DNA from: JALOLG01 sp963722415 | GTDB lineage: Bacteria; Actinomycetota; Acidimicrobiia; Acidimicrobiales; Ilumatobacteraceae | Direction of reading: 5' to 3' | Assembly (NCBI GenBank): GCA_963722415.1 | Contig: CAVRNI010000052.1 | Span: forward strand, 1 to 64,000 | DNA length: 64,000 nt | Part shown: positions 1 through 8,659 of the stretch, piece after piece | Numbering within the stretch: the stretch's first letter is position 1 | Layout of the letters: each line of letters opens with the position of its first letter | The notes under the pieces: model-generated | What the model was told of the DNA's origin: nothing | The model's input: only the letters and a program-made list of their open reading frames with translations | Database searches by the model: none | Translations under genes and position numbers: made by a program

Positions 1-469
1 GCCCTTCCTGGAGGTTCCACACCTCCGGCGCGCCGTAGCAGGCGAACACGACCTGTCCGGAACCCTCGGCACGCAGGATGAACCCACCCTCGGCGCCGAA
101 CATGTTCTTGAAGCCACCCCACTGCGTGTTGACGGTGACGCTCTGCTCGTTCGCCATCCACGAGCCTTTCGAGATGAACAGCGCCTGGGAGGGACCGACG
201 GTGTAGTGGGCGATGTCGCCGGGCAGCCGGGCCGCGACGTCGACGAAGCCGCCCTGGGCGGGCGCCGTGTAGGTCGAGATGAAGAAGCTCTCACCGCCGA
301 GGGCGGCGCGCTTGAGCGACTTCATGACGCCGCCCTCTGCCTTCGACTCCAGCGTCACACCGGCCGACATGGCCATCATCGCCCCGGATTCGACCCGAAC
401 CGGCTCGCCTCCACTGAGCGTCAGTCGAGCCACGCCGTACGCGGGCGTGTGGCGTGTTGCGATTTCCAT
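1..469 (-). CDS. AIM24 family protein (TIGR00266-like), 3' end outside window
   Basis: The ATG at 467-469 on the minus strand opens a reading frame that runs off the left edge, so about 156 N-terminal residues are visible. The sequence has the glycine-rich beta-strand pattern of the AIM24/TIGR00266 family (segments such as VESGAMMAMS, KAEGGVMKSL, GGESFFIS, APAQGGFVDVA, PGDIAHYTV). Bacterial members are small soluble beta proteins of unknown biochemical role; the name comes from a yeast mitochondrial protein. It lies 30 bases upstream of and co-directional with the end of ppdK, so it may be transcribed first from the far side of this edge or be independent. No promoter was recognised. Confidence 0.75.
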   Translation of the reverse strand, partial: MEIATRHTPAYGVARLTLSGGEPVRVESGAMMAMSAGVTLESKAEGGVMKSLKRAALGGESFFISTYTAPAQGGFVDVAARLPGDIAHYTVGPSQALFISKGSWMANEQSVTVNTQWGGFKNMFGAEGGFILRAEGSGQVVFACYGAPEVWNLQEG

Positions 470-498
470 GCAGTCGACGCTACCGGCGGGCCGCGGCC

Positions 499-3150
499 CT
501 ACTTGGTCGACTCGGCGGCCCCGACGATCGCCTGGGCGGCGGCGAGACGGGCGATCGGCACGCGGAACGGCGAGCAGCTCACGTAGTCGAGACCGGCCTC
601 GTAGAACAGCGCGATCGACTCGGGATCGCCGCCGTGTTCGCCGCACACACCGAGCTTCAACTTCGGCTTGGTCTGGCGACCACGCTCGGCACCGATCTTG
701 ACGAGCTCACCGACGCCGCCCCGGTCGATCGTCTCGAACGGATTGCGTTCGAGCAGACCTTGTTCCAGATAGGCGGGCATCATCCGGCTCTCGATGTCGT
801 CACGGCTGAAGCCGAACGCCATCTGCGTGAGGTCGTTGGTGCCGAAGCTGAAGAAGTCGGAGACCTCGGCGATCTCGTCGGCGCGCAGGGCGGCGCGGGG
901 CGTCTCGATCATCGTTCCGATCGTGACCTCCGGACGGTCGCGGACGCCCTTGTACTCGTCCTCGATCTCCGTTTCGACCCAGCTGCGGGCGAGCGCCATC
1001 TCCTCGCGCGTCACGGTGAGCGGGATCATGATCTCGACGATGGGATTGCCACCGGCGGCCCGCAGCTTGGTGGCCGCGTCGAGCAGCGCCCGGACCTGCA
1101 TCGCGTACAGCCCGGGCTTGATCACGCCGAGCCGCACGCCGCGCGTGCCGATCATGGGGTTGTGCTCGGCCCAGCTCTCCGCGGCGTGGAGCATCTCCTT
1201 CTCGGTCTCGTCCAGGCCCGAGACCGCTTCCTTGATCCGCAGCTCCTCCGTCGACGGAAGGAACTCGTGCAGCGGCGGATCGAGGAGGCGCACCGTGACG
1301 GGCAGCCCGTCCATCGCCTCGAGGATCTCCTCGAAGTCGGCCTGCTGAACCACGCGGAGCGCGTCGAGTGCCTCGGCCTCCTCGTCCTCGGTGTTGGCGA
1401 GGATCATCTTCCGCACGACGGGCAGGCGGTCGGGGGCGAGGAACATGTGCTCGGTGCGACACAGCCCGATGCCCTCGGCGCCGAGGCCGCGGGCGTTGGC
1501 GGCGTCTTCGCCGGTGTCGGCGTTGGCGCGCACGCCGAGCTTGCCGCGGCGGATCTCGTCGGCCCAGCCGAGGATCACGTCGAACTCGGGCGGCGGCTTG
1601 GCGGCCGCCATCTTCATCTCGCCGAGCACGACCTCACCGCTCGTCCCGTCGACGGAGATCACGTCGCCTTCCTTGACGACGATGTCGCCGACGGAGAACT
1701 GCTTGCCGACGATCTTGATCGCCTCGGCCCCCACGACGGCCGGGGTCCCCCAGCCACGCGCCACCACCGCGGCATGGCTGACGAGGCCGCCACGGGCCGT
1801 GAGGATGCCCTCGGCGACCATCATCCCGTGGACGTCCTCCGGGCTCGTCTCGTTGCGCACGAGCACGACCTTCTCGCCGCGGTCGGCGGCATCGACCGCG
1901 TCGTCGGCGGTGAAGTACACCTTGCCGACGGCGGCACCTGGCGACGCGGCGAGGCCCTTGGCGAGCACCTTGCCGTGGCCCTCGAACTGCGGGTGCAGCA
2001 CGGAGTCGAGATGGTCCGCGGTCACCCGCATCACGGCTTCACGCTTGGCGAGCTTCCACTTCGCGGCGCCGCGGCCGGTGCCCTTCGTCATGTCGACAGC
2101 CATCCGCAACGCGGCGCCGCCGGTGCGCTTGCCGACGCGGGTCTGGAGCATCCACAGCTTGCCCTGCTCGATCGTGAACTCGGTGTCGCACATGTCGCGG
2201 TAGTGGCGCTCGAGGCGCTCGAAGATCGCGAACAGCTCGTCGTGGATGACGGGGAAGTGCGCGGCGAGGGCGTCGAGGTCCTCGGTGTTGCGGATGCCGG
2301 CGACGACGTCTTCGCCCTGGGCCTTGATCAGGAAGTCGCCGTACGGGCGGTTCTCGCCGGTCGCCGCGTTGCGCGTGAACCCGACGCCGGTGCCCGAGTT
2401 GTCGTCGCGGTTCCCGAACACCATCGTCTGCACGTTGACGGCCGTGCCGAGGTCGTGGCTGATGCGCTCGCGCACCCGGTAGGCGATCGCCCTGGCACCG
2501 TTCCACGACCTGAAGACCGCCTCGACGGCTCCCCGCAGCTGCGCCATCGGTTGCTGCGGGAACGGCTTGCCGGTGTGGGCCTTGACGACGTCCTTGTAGT
2601 GGGCGGACAGCTTCTTCAGCTCGGCGGCACTCAGCTCGGCATCGGTCTTGACGTTGGAGCGTCGCTTGGCCTCCTCGAGCGGGTGGTCGAACAGCTCACC
2701 GTCGACGTCGAGCACGATGCGGCCGTACATCGCGATGAAGCGCCGGTAGCTGTCGTACGCGAACCGCTCGTCGTCGGTCACCTTGGCGAGCCCCTTGACG
2801 CTCTTGTCGTTGAGCCCGAGGTTCAAGACGGTGTCCATCATCCCGGGCATCGAGAACTTGGCGCCCGACCGCACACTGACCAGCAGCGGATCGGCCGGAT
2901 CGCCCAGCTTGCGACCCATCGTCTTTTCGAGCTTGGCGACGTGCTTGGTGATCTCGTCGGTGAGGCCGGTCGGCCATCCACCCCGCATGTGGGCGCGGCA
3001 GGCATCCGTCGAGATGGTGAAGCCGGGGGGCACCGGCAGCTTCAGCACGCTCGTCATCTCGGCGAGGTTGGCCCCCTTCCCACCCAGGAGGTCCTTGTAC
3101 TCCATTGGCGGCCGGCGATGCTTGTGGTCGAAGGCGTAGACGTATGGCAC
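499..3150 (-). CDS. ppdK: Pyruvate, phosphate dikinase
   Basis: This enzyme interconverts pyruvate, ATP and phosphate with phosphoenolpyruvate, AMP and pyrophosphate. A GTG start at 3150 gives 883 residues, the normal family length. The N-terminal nucleotide-binding domain begins with the GGKGANLAEM motif. The phosphohistidine domain carries SHAAVVARGWGTPAVVG with the phospho-accepting His near residue 459. The C-terminal barrel has GIGLCRTEHMF, GTNDLTQM and the catalytic-Cys motif CGEHGGDP near residue 835. The open frame continues upstream to 3453, but that extension is low-complexity and antisense to the next gene, so GTG at 3150 is preferred; no clear ribosome binding site is seen. It probably supports gluconeogenesis or anaplerosis. 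Confidence 0.96.
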   Translation of the reverse strand: MPYVYAFDHKHRRPPMEYKDLLGGKGANLAEMTSVLKLPVPPGFTISTDACRAHMRGGWPTGLTDEITKHVAKLEKTMGRKLGDPADPLLVSVRSGAKFSMPGMMDTVLNLGLNDKSVKGLAKVTDDERFAYDSYRRFIAMYGRIVLDVDGELFDHPLEEAKRRSNVKTDAELSAAELKKLSAHYKDVVKAHTGKPFPQQPMAQLRGAVEAVFRSWNGARAIAYRVRERISHDLGTAVNVQTMVFGNRDDNSGTGVGFTRNAATGENRPYGDFLIKAQGEDVVAGIRNTEDLDALAAHFPVIHDELFAIFERLERHYRDMCDTEFTIEQGKLWMLQTRVGKRTGGAALRMAVDMTKGTGRGAAKWKLAKREAVMRVTADHLDSVLHPQFEGHGKVLAKGLAASPGAAVGKVYFTADDAVDAADRGEKVVLVRNETSPEDVHGMMVAEGILTARGGLVSHAAVVARGWGTPAVVGAEAIKIVGKQFSVGDIVVKEGDVISVDGTSGEVVLGEMKMAAAKPPPEFDVILGWADEIRRGKLGVRANADTGEDAANARGLGAEGIGLCRTEHMFLAPDRLPVVRKMILANTEDEEAEALDALRVVQQADFEEILEAMDGLPVTVRLLDPPLHEFLPSTEELRIKEAVSGLDETEKEMLHAAESWAEHNPMIGTRGVRLGVIKPGLYAMQVRALLDAATKLRAAGGNPIVEIMIPLTVTREEMALARSWVETEIEDEYKGVRDRPEVTIGTMIETPRAALRADEIAEVSDFFSFGTNDLTQMAFGFSRDDIESRMMPAYLEQGLLERNPFETIDRGGVGELVKIGAERGRQTKPKLKLGVCGEHGGDPESIALFYEAGLDYVSCSPFRVPIARLAAAQAIVGAAESTK

Positions 3151-3288
3151 GCTCGGCGAGTCTAGGAGGGCATGGCGCGTTCGCGAAGCGGGCCCGAGAC
3201 GGGAGCGGGCGGTGGGCTCGGGACGGGTGGGCGGTGGGCTCGGACGGGTGGGCGGCGGGTTGATCAACGGCGTCGTAGCCTGACCTCG

Positions 3289-4495
3289 ATGTTCCGGCTC
3301 CTGGGGTTCGACGTGCGGATTCGTCCGGGGTTCCTCATCTTCATGGTGTTGATCGTCGGCCTGCACGGCAACGGGTTCGGCCTGTGGCTCGCCGGCGCCC
3401 TCACGGTGTTCACGCTCGTGCACGAGTTCGGCCACGCGTTCGCCGCCCGCCACAACGGTGCCAAGGCCGAGATCTCACTCGACTTCCTCGCCGGCTACAC
3501 GTCGTTCGTCCCGACACGCCCGCTGTCGAAGCCACAGCGGGCGTTGATCTCGTTCTCCGGACCAGGCATCCACATCCTGTCGAGCGTCGCCGTGCTCGCC
3601 GCGATGGGTGTCAACCCGCTCGACGGCGACAGCTACAACAGCTCCGACGCGGCGGCCGCGATCTGGTGGGCGGGCCCGGTGATCGGCCTGCTCAACCTCG
3701 TGCCCGTGCTGCCACTCGACGGTGGCCACATCGCGCAGACCGGGTTCGAGGTCGTGTTCGGCCCGCGCGCACGACGGGCGATGATCATCGCCAGCCTCGT
3801 CGTCACGGGTACGGCCGCGCTGCTGTGCTTCGTCGACGAGACAACCGCGCGGGTACGCGATCTTCATCGCCTTCTTGCTGTTCTCCCAGGTCCAGATGCT
3901 GAATGCCACGAGCGTGGCGGTCCCGCGACGTTCGATCGCCGCGGCGGCCGATGCCGAGCGCTCGGCGTGGCTCACCGGCCGTTCGGGCATGATGCTCCCC
4001 GGCCAGGAGCTGTCCCCCTGGTATCGCGCCCATCGTGCGCTGAACTCCGGCCGGCCAGACGAGGCCCGATCGTTGCTGATCGCCGACATGACGTCGTCCG
4101 CGCCGCACCGTTGGTGGCCACCCGACGCGGCAACACCCGAACAACTCGGGGCGCTCGTTCAACTGCTCCCCCGCCCGCTCCCTGTCGGCAACCCGCGCAG
4201 CGAGTACGTGCTCGCCGATGCGCTGCTGCGCACTGGCGACAAGGTCACCGCCGGCCAGTACGCCGCGGCGTCGTTCTCGCGAAGCCGCTCACCGGCCAGC
4301 GCGATCGCGGTTGCTCGAGCGGCGGCCGCGATGGGCGACAAGACCACGGCGATCAACTGGCTGCACGCCGCCGCGGCGGCATCGTCCGGCCAGGCGTCGA
4401 GCGTCGCCGACGCGATCGATCACACGCCGGAGCTGGCGGTGCTGCACGACGACCCCGAGCTGCGCCGCCTGCGCGCTGCCCTCACGACTGCGTGA
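3289..4495 (+). CDS. Site-2 protease family (M50) membrane metalloprotease, frameshifted
   Basis: Zinc-dependent intramembrane peptidase. The ATG at 3289 starts MFRLLGFDVRIRPGF. HEFGH at residues 45-49 supplies two zinc ligands and the catalytic Glu; LDGGH with Asp about residue 144 supplies the third ligand. Hydrophobic segments flank both. Around 3845-3855 the frame breaks: the downstream half (RGYAIFIAFLLFSQVQMLN onward, ending in a soluble Ala-rich, TPR-like tail) is one base out of phase, consistent with one inserted base. The join falls inside a transmembrane segment, so I read one gene of about 400 residues. An ATG at 3172 is in frame upstream, but the 3172-3288 stretch is repetitive and uncharacteristic. 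The 3' end overlaps the convergent ygfZ-like gene by 14 bases. Confidence 0.8.
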
Positions 4496-5159
4496 CGGGC
4501 TCGCCGACCTCGGAGTTCCGTTTCACATAACCGAGCGCCCGGGTGCCACTGACGGTCGTCAAGACGCCCACCTCGTTCCCGTCGGCATCGACGATCGGAT
4601 CGCCGGCCGCCGCGCCTTCGGCGACGTCGAGGCGGCGCAACGACCGAGGCGCCACCGCCGCCCGGCTGTCCATCCGCTCGACGAGCTCCTGACCGGGGTA
4701 GCACCCCTTCTTGAAGTCGACGGCCACCGCGTTCAAACCGGTTTCGGCGGGAATCGTCTCGCCGGTGATGATCTCGGCGCCCATGCGTGGCCATCCGGCC
4801 TCGATGCGGGCTCCGTCCGACGCTTCGTCGGGCGGACGCTCGGTCGAGCTCGTGAGCTCGACCTCGGCGCGGACGCGGATCTTGAAGCGGTTGACCCGCT
4901 CGAGCAGTGCCTCGCCGAAGCCGGCGTCGGTGTCGAGCCGGTAGACGTCGTCAGCGTCGCGCGTGACGCGTGCGAGCACGTCGATCCTGCCGTTCGGTTC
5001 GAGGAGGAACGTCCAGCGGGCGTCGCCGACATCGAGGTCCCGGATGTCCTGCGACAGCTGGGACTGCAGATAGGTCATCGCATCGGCACCGGTGACGGTG
5101 ACGGTGTCGCGATTGTCGAGCCAGGGGGTTCCCACGCAGTTCAGTCTGGCGTGCCACAC
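4482..5159 (-). CDS. ygfZ: YgfZ/GcvT-type folate-binding protein
   Basis: A 225-residue member of the YgfZ/GcvT-like family, folate-binding proteins that assist iron-sulfur cluster assembly or repair. The diagnostic signature KGCYPGQE sits at residues 151-158 with its conserved Cys. The N-terminal part (VTGADAMTYLQSQLSQDI) and the tail (RALGYVKR) match the family. It is transcribed towards the M50 protease and shares 14 bases with it; the start is 12 bases from a divergent small membrane protein gene. Confidence 0.85.
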   Translation of the reverse strand: MWHARLNCVGTPWLDNRDTVTVTGADAMTYLQSQLSQDIRDLDVGDARWTFLLEPNGRIDVLARVTRDADDVYRLDTDAGFGEALLERVNRFKIRVRAEVELTSSTERPPDEASDGARIEAGWPRMGAEIITGETIPAETGLNAVAVDFKKGCYPGQELVERMDSRAAVAPRSLRRLDVAEGAAAGDPIVDADGNEVGVLTTVSGTRALGYVKRNSEVGEPVTQS

Positions 5160-5170
5160 TCGGAACCGCT

Positions 5171-5716
5171 ATGGCCGAGTACGACATCGCTCGCCGCGCC
5201 GTCGACAGCGTGGCGCGACTCGCGGCGCGGGGAGCCAGGTTCGCCGGCTTCATCTGTGTCGCCGCCCTGTTGATCGGCATCATGTCGTTCGGCCTCGGCC
5301 TCGCCGCCCTCGACGGCGGCATCCGCACGGTCTGGATCGTGCTCGGTCTGGCGTTCGGCAGCTTGGCCGTCGGCAGGTCCTTCATCGCCCGCCGGCGGCT
5401 GGCCAAGGTGGCACGCCATGCCGATCAGATCGTCGCCGAGGTCCGGTCGTTGCTCGACTCCGGTCATCCGGCGACGCGCACGATGGTCGACACCATCGAG
5501 GCCGACGAGCGGCAGGGAGGCGGCGGCGCGCTCGTCGTCTCGCGTGAGCTCTACTCGCTACGCGACGCCATCGACAATCGGGCCTTCGAGTACCCGCAGC
5601 TGATGACGGCCATGACGGCGTTGACCAGTTTCCCGGGCCTGCTCCTCGCCGCGATCGCGATCACGGTCGTCTTCACGATGCTCGTGCCGATCTTCCTGCT
5701 CGCCCTCGCCCTCTGA
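5171..5716 (+). CDS. Small membrane protein of unknown function
   Basis: A 181-residue protein that I cannot assign to a family. It has two adjacent N-terminal hydrophobic helices (about residues 25-48 and 52-66), a charged soluble middle (about residues 75-145) containing a helical stretch with several Arg/Glu, and a strongly hydrophobic C-terminal helix that ends the protein. Topology is therefore probably three membrane segments with the central domain in the cytoplasm. It starts 12 bases from the divergent ygfZ-like gene and its stop is 6 bases from the convergent trpE stop. Confidence 0.7.
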   Translation: MAEYDIARRAVDSVARLAARGARFAGFICVAALLIGIMSFGLGLAALDGGIRTVWIVLGLAFGSLAVGRSFIARRRLAKVARHADQIVAEVRSLLDSGHPATRTMVDTIEADERQGGGGALVVSRELYSLRDAIDNRAFEYPQLMTAMTALTSFPGLLLAAIAITVVFTMLVPIFLLALAL

Positions 5717-5721
5717 CCCGA

Positions 5722-7257
5722 TCAGGCGTCGTCGACCGCGGTGCTCGCGTCGCGGCTGGCAGCGGTCATCCGTCGCGCCGCCGGGATCGCCGCCAGCAGG
5801 GCCGCGGCCTTGTTCCGGCACTCGAGGTCCTCGTCGTCGGGCACCGAGTCGGCCACGATGCCGGCGCCGGCTTGGAGGCTGGCCCACTCCCCGCCGGGAC
5901 GAACGAACATCGTGCGGATCGCGATCGCCGTGTCGAGGTTGCCGCTCCAGTCGATGTAGCCGACGACGCCCGCGTACGGGCCGCGCTTGACCGGTTCGAG
6001 CTCGTCGATGATCTCCATCGCCCGCACCTTGGGCGCCCCGCTCACGGTGCCGGCCGGCAACGTCGCGCGGAGCACGTCGATCGGGCCGAGCCCGTCGACC
6101 AGTTCACCCGACACCTGTGACGTCAGGTGCATCACGTGGCTGTAGCGCTCGAGCGTCATCAGCTCATCCACGTGCACGCTCCCGAACTGCGCGACCCGCC
6201 CGACGTCGTTACGGGCGAGGTCGACCAGCATCACGTGCTCGGCGCGCTCCTTCGGGTGCTCGATCAACTCGGCGGCCATGCGGCGATCGTCCTCATCGGT
6301 TCGTCCACGTCGTCGCGTCCCGGCGATCGGCCGCGAGATCACCTTGCGGCCGAGCAGCTGCACCATCGGTTCCGGTGAGGAGCCGACGATGGTGATCTCG
6401 TCGTGGCGGAGGAAGTACATGTAGGGGCTCGGATTCACCTGCCGCAGCACCCGGTACACGTCGAACGGCTCGGCGTCGAGCCTCAGGTCGTAGCGCTGGG
6501 CCAGCACGACCTGGAAGATGTCGCCCTCGAGGATGTACTCCTTGGCCACCTCGACGGCCTTCTGGTAGAGCCCGCCCGGCATGGACGACCGAACCTCCGG
6601 CAACGCGTCGCTCGCCCGGGGCGGCTCGACCGGCACGTACGGGAGCGGCCGGGCGAGGTTCTCGACACCCTGCGCGACCGATGCCGCGGCAGCGTCGTAC
6701 GCGGCGTCGAGCTGTTCGGGCGACAGGCCGTGCGTCGGCACGCTCTCGATCATGTAGACGCGCTGGCGCCAGTGGTCGAACGCGGCGAGTGACCCGATGA
6801 CGCACATCACGGCGTCGGGGAGTCCGTGGTCGTCGTGCGGCACGTTCGGGAGGCGCTCGACCTCCCGGATCACGTCGTAGCCGAGGAATCCCATGATCCC
6901 GCCGTGGAGCGGCGGGAGGTCCGGGAACATCGGGCTCGAGTAGACGCTGAGCAGCGCTTCGATCGCGGCGAGGATCCCCTGGTCGGTCGGGATGCCGGGC
7001 GGCAGGTCGCCGTCGATCGTCAACTCGCCGTCGCGGAGGATCAGCGTCGCGGACGGATCGCGCCCCACGAACGAGAAGCGGCTCCACCGCTCGCCGTGCT
7101 CGACCGACTCGAGCAGGAAGCCCGGCGCGTCACCGACGAGCTTCAAGAACGCGGCGACCGGTGTCTCGAGGTCCCCGAGCAGCTCCGTCCACACGGGCAC
7201 GACGCTGTGTTCGGCGGCGAGAGCGTGGAACTCGTCGCGCGACGGTTGCAGGTTCAC
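5722..7257 (-). CDS. trpE: Anthranilate synthase component I
   Basis: Chorismate-utilising large subunit that makes anthranilate from chorismate and glutamine-derived ammonia, the first step of tryptophan synthesis. The protein has 511 residues, the usual length. The N-terminal LLES motif, the site of tryptophan feedback inhibition in the family, is present (GFLLESVEHGERWSRFSF). The C-terminal chorismate-binding domain shows PSPYMYF, SRPIAGTRRRG, HVMLVDLARNDVGRV and GTVSGAPKVRAMEI. It begins with a GTG that overlaps the hisI stop as GTGA, so it is translationally coupled to hisI; the hisI-trpE pairing is common in Actinobacteria. Confidence 0.96.
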   Translation of the reverse strand: MNLQPSRDEFHALAAEHSVVPVWTELLGDLETPVAAFLKLVGDAPGFLLESVEHGERWSRFSFVGRDPSATLILRDGELTIDGDLPPGIPTDQGILAAIEALLSVYSSPMFPDLPPLHGGIMGFLGYDVIREVERLPNVPHDDHGLPDAVMCVIGSLAAFDHWRQRVYMIESVPTHGLSPEQLDAAYDAAAASVAQGVENLARPLPYVPVEPPRASDALPEVRSSMPGGLYQKAVEVAKEYILEGDIFQVVLAQRYDLRLDAEPFDVYRVLRQVNPSPYMYFLRHDEITIVGSSPEPMVQLLGRKVISRPIAGTRRRGRTDEDDRRMAAELIEHPKERAEHVMLVDLARNDVGRVAQFGSVHVDELMTLERYSHVMHLTSQVSGELVDGLGPIDVLRATLPAGTVSGAPKVRAMEIIDELEPVKRGPYAGVVGYIDWSGNLDTAIAIRTMFVRPGGEWASLQAGAGIVADSVPDDEDLECRNKAAALLAAIPAARRMTAASRDASTAVDDA

Positions 7258-7598
7258 GAGCCGAACTTGCGGAAGAAGCAGGTGCGGGCGCCGGTGTGGC
7301 AGGCGCCTGCCCCTTCCTGCTCGACGCGGAACAGCAACGTGTCGCCGTCGCAGTCGTAGTACGCCTCACGCACGTATTGGCGGTCGCCGCTCGTGTCGCC
7401 CTTGCGCCACAACTCCTGGCGGCTCCGGCTCCAGTAGACCATCCGACCCTCTTCGAGCGTGCGGGCGAGACTCTCGGCGTTCATCCACGCCATCATCAGC
7501 ACCTCACCGGAATCGACGTCCTGGGCGATCGCGGCGACCAGTCCGTCGCTGTTGAACGTCACCGCCGCGAGCTGCTCGGGACTGGCGTCGATGGGCAT
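7254..7598 (-). CDS. hisI: Phosphoribosyl-AMP cyclohydrolase
   Basis: Opens the purine ring of phosphoribosyl-AMP in histidine biosynthesis. The protein has 114 residues, monofunctional, without a fused HisE pyrophosphohydrolase. Family motifs are visible: MMAWMNAESLART, GRMVYWSRSRQELWRKGDTSG and the metal-binding YYDCDGDTLLF followed by GACHTG and CFF. The ATG at 7598 begins MPIDASPEQ. It is coupled to trpE by a GTGA overlap and separated from the other his genes (10.4-14.3 kb) by four unrelated genes and groES. Confidence 0.95.
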   Translation of the reverse strand: MPIDASPEQLAAVTFNSDGLVAAIAQDVDSGEVLMMAWMNAESLARTLEEGRMVYWSRSRQELWRKGDTSGDRQYVREAYYDCDGDTLLFRVEQEGAGACHTGARTCFFRKFGS

Positions 7599-7653
7599 GC
7601 CCGCAGGATACGGATCACCACTGCGGTCCCAGAACCCGATTCCCCCACGTCGC

Positions 7654-7698
7654 CTTGGTCACCATCCTCCGCGTCCCACGCGGACGACCGTGACCAAG
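7654..7698 (-). terminator. Nested hairpin after groES
   Basis: CTTGGTCAC at 7654-7662 pairs with GTGACCAAG at 7690-7698, and a second stem CCGCG/CGCGG (7669-7673 with 7679-7683) sits inside. It lies just 3' of the minus-strand groES-like gene and before hisI. There is no U-tract, so termination is inferred from placement and symmetry only. Confidence 0.5.
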
Positions 7699-7710
7699 CC
7701 GCTGGAGGTC

Positions 7711-8037
7711 TCAGAGGTACAGGCCGGTGGAGGCCTCGATGCGGGAGGCGGCGACGGCGTGCAGGTCGCGCTCGCGCAACATGATGAAGTCGGAACCCTG
7801 CACCTCGACCTCGTAGCGATCTTCGGGGCTGAACAACACGTTGTCGCCGACCTCGGCGGCGCGCACGTTCTGGCCCAGCGCGACGACCTCGGCCCACACG
7901 AGCCGTTTGGCCATCTGCGCCGTCGCCGGGATGAGGATCCCACCGGAGGATCTTCGCTCGCCGTCCTTGTCGGGGATGCGGACCAGCAGACGGTCGTTGA
8001 GCATCTTGATCGGAAGCTTGTCGGGTCCCGTGGCCAC
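7711..8037 (-). CDS. groES: GroES-type co-chaperonin
   Basis: A 108-residue co-chaperonin 10 homologue from a GTG at 8037 (VATGPDKLPIKMLNDRLLVR). The beta-barrel core is clear: NDRLLVRIPDKDGERRSSGGILIPATAQ includes the mobile-loop region, followed by VGDNVLFSPEDRYEVEVQG and IMLRERDL. No groEL is adjacent. Compared with canonical GroES the mobile loop is short, and the protein has a 15-residue C-terminal extension. It may be an accessory GroES paralogue. The gene is divergent from the alpha/beta-hydrolase gene 22 bases away. Confidence 0.82.
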   Translation of the reverse strand: MATGPDKLPIKMLNDRLLVRIPDKDGERRSSGGILIPATAQMAKRLVWAEVVALGQNVRAAEVGDNVLFSPEDRYEVEVQGSDFIMLRERDLHAVAASRIEASTGLYL

Positions 8038-8059
8038 GGCGTGAGGGTACCTTCGGGCC

Positions 8060-8644
8060 GTGGAACACGTGCAGCTCACGACGACCGACGGCCACCTCCT
8101 CGCCGGTGATCTCGCCGAGGCGCCCGGCGCCGCGGCCGGCGCCATCGTCATCTGCCATCCCCACCCGTTGCGCGGCGGCGACCGGTTCAACGCCGTCGTC
8201 GAAGCGATGTTCGTCGCCTTCCCGGCGAGCGGCTTCCACGCCCTGCGCTTCGACTTTCGTGCCGAGCACGGCGAAGGCATCGCCGAACGCCTCGACGTCG
8301 TCGCCGCCCTCGACCACCTGGCCGATCGATACCCCGGTCTCGCGCTCCACACGGCCGGCTACTCCTTCGGGGCCGTCGTCAGCCTCGCCGTCGACGACGA
8401 TCGGATCGCCCGCAAGGTCGCGGTCGCGCCGCCGCTGTCGCACATGGCCGTCGAACCACCCAGCCAGCCGACGCTCGTGCTCGTCGCCGAGCACGACCAG
8501 TTCAGCCCGCCGTCCGCCGTCGAGCCCATCGTCGCCGCGTGGCCGGACGCGACCATCGAGATCATCGCCTCGGCCGACCACTTCCTCGCCGGGCGGGCGA
8601 AGGCGGCCGCCGACACGGCCGCCGCCTGGCTCAGTCGCGCCTGA
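8060..8644 (+). CDS. Alpha/beta hydrolase (CHPHP-type)
   Basis: A 194-residue alpha/beta-fold hydrolase starting at GTG 8060. A CHPHP motif at residues 32-36 resembles the oxyanion-hole loop of this dienelactone-hydrolase-like group. The nucleophile elbow GYSFG puts the catalytic Ser at residue 102; EHDQ gives Asp146 and ADHF gives His174, a complete triad. There is no signal peptide, so it is cytoplasmic. The substrate cannot be told from sequence. Its stop is 16 bases from the convergent aldo/keto reductase stop. Confidence 0.85.
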   Translation: MEHVQLTTTDGHLLAGDLAEAPGAAAGAIVICHPHPLRGGDRFNAVVEAMFVAFPASGFHALRFDFRAEHGEGIAERLDVVAALDHLADRYPGLALHTAGYSFGAVVSLAVDDDRIARKVAVAPPLSHMAVEPPSQPTLVLVAEHDQFSPPSAVEPIVAAWPDATIEIIASADHFLAGRAKAAADTAAAWLSRA

Positions 8645-8659
8645 TTGGCTTCGCTCCGC

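Noticed and set aside
454..3165. 903-codon open frame on the plus strand
   Set aside because: Antisense to ppdK; its sequence is Arg/His/Asp/Leu-rich without family motifs, as expected for a shadow of GC-rich coding DNA.
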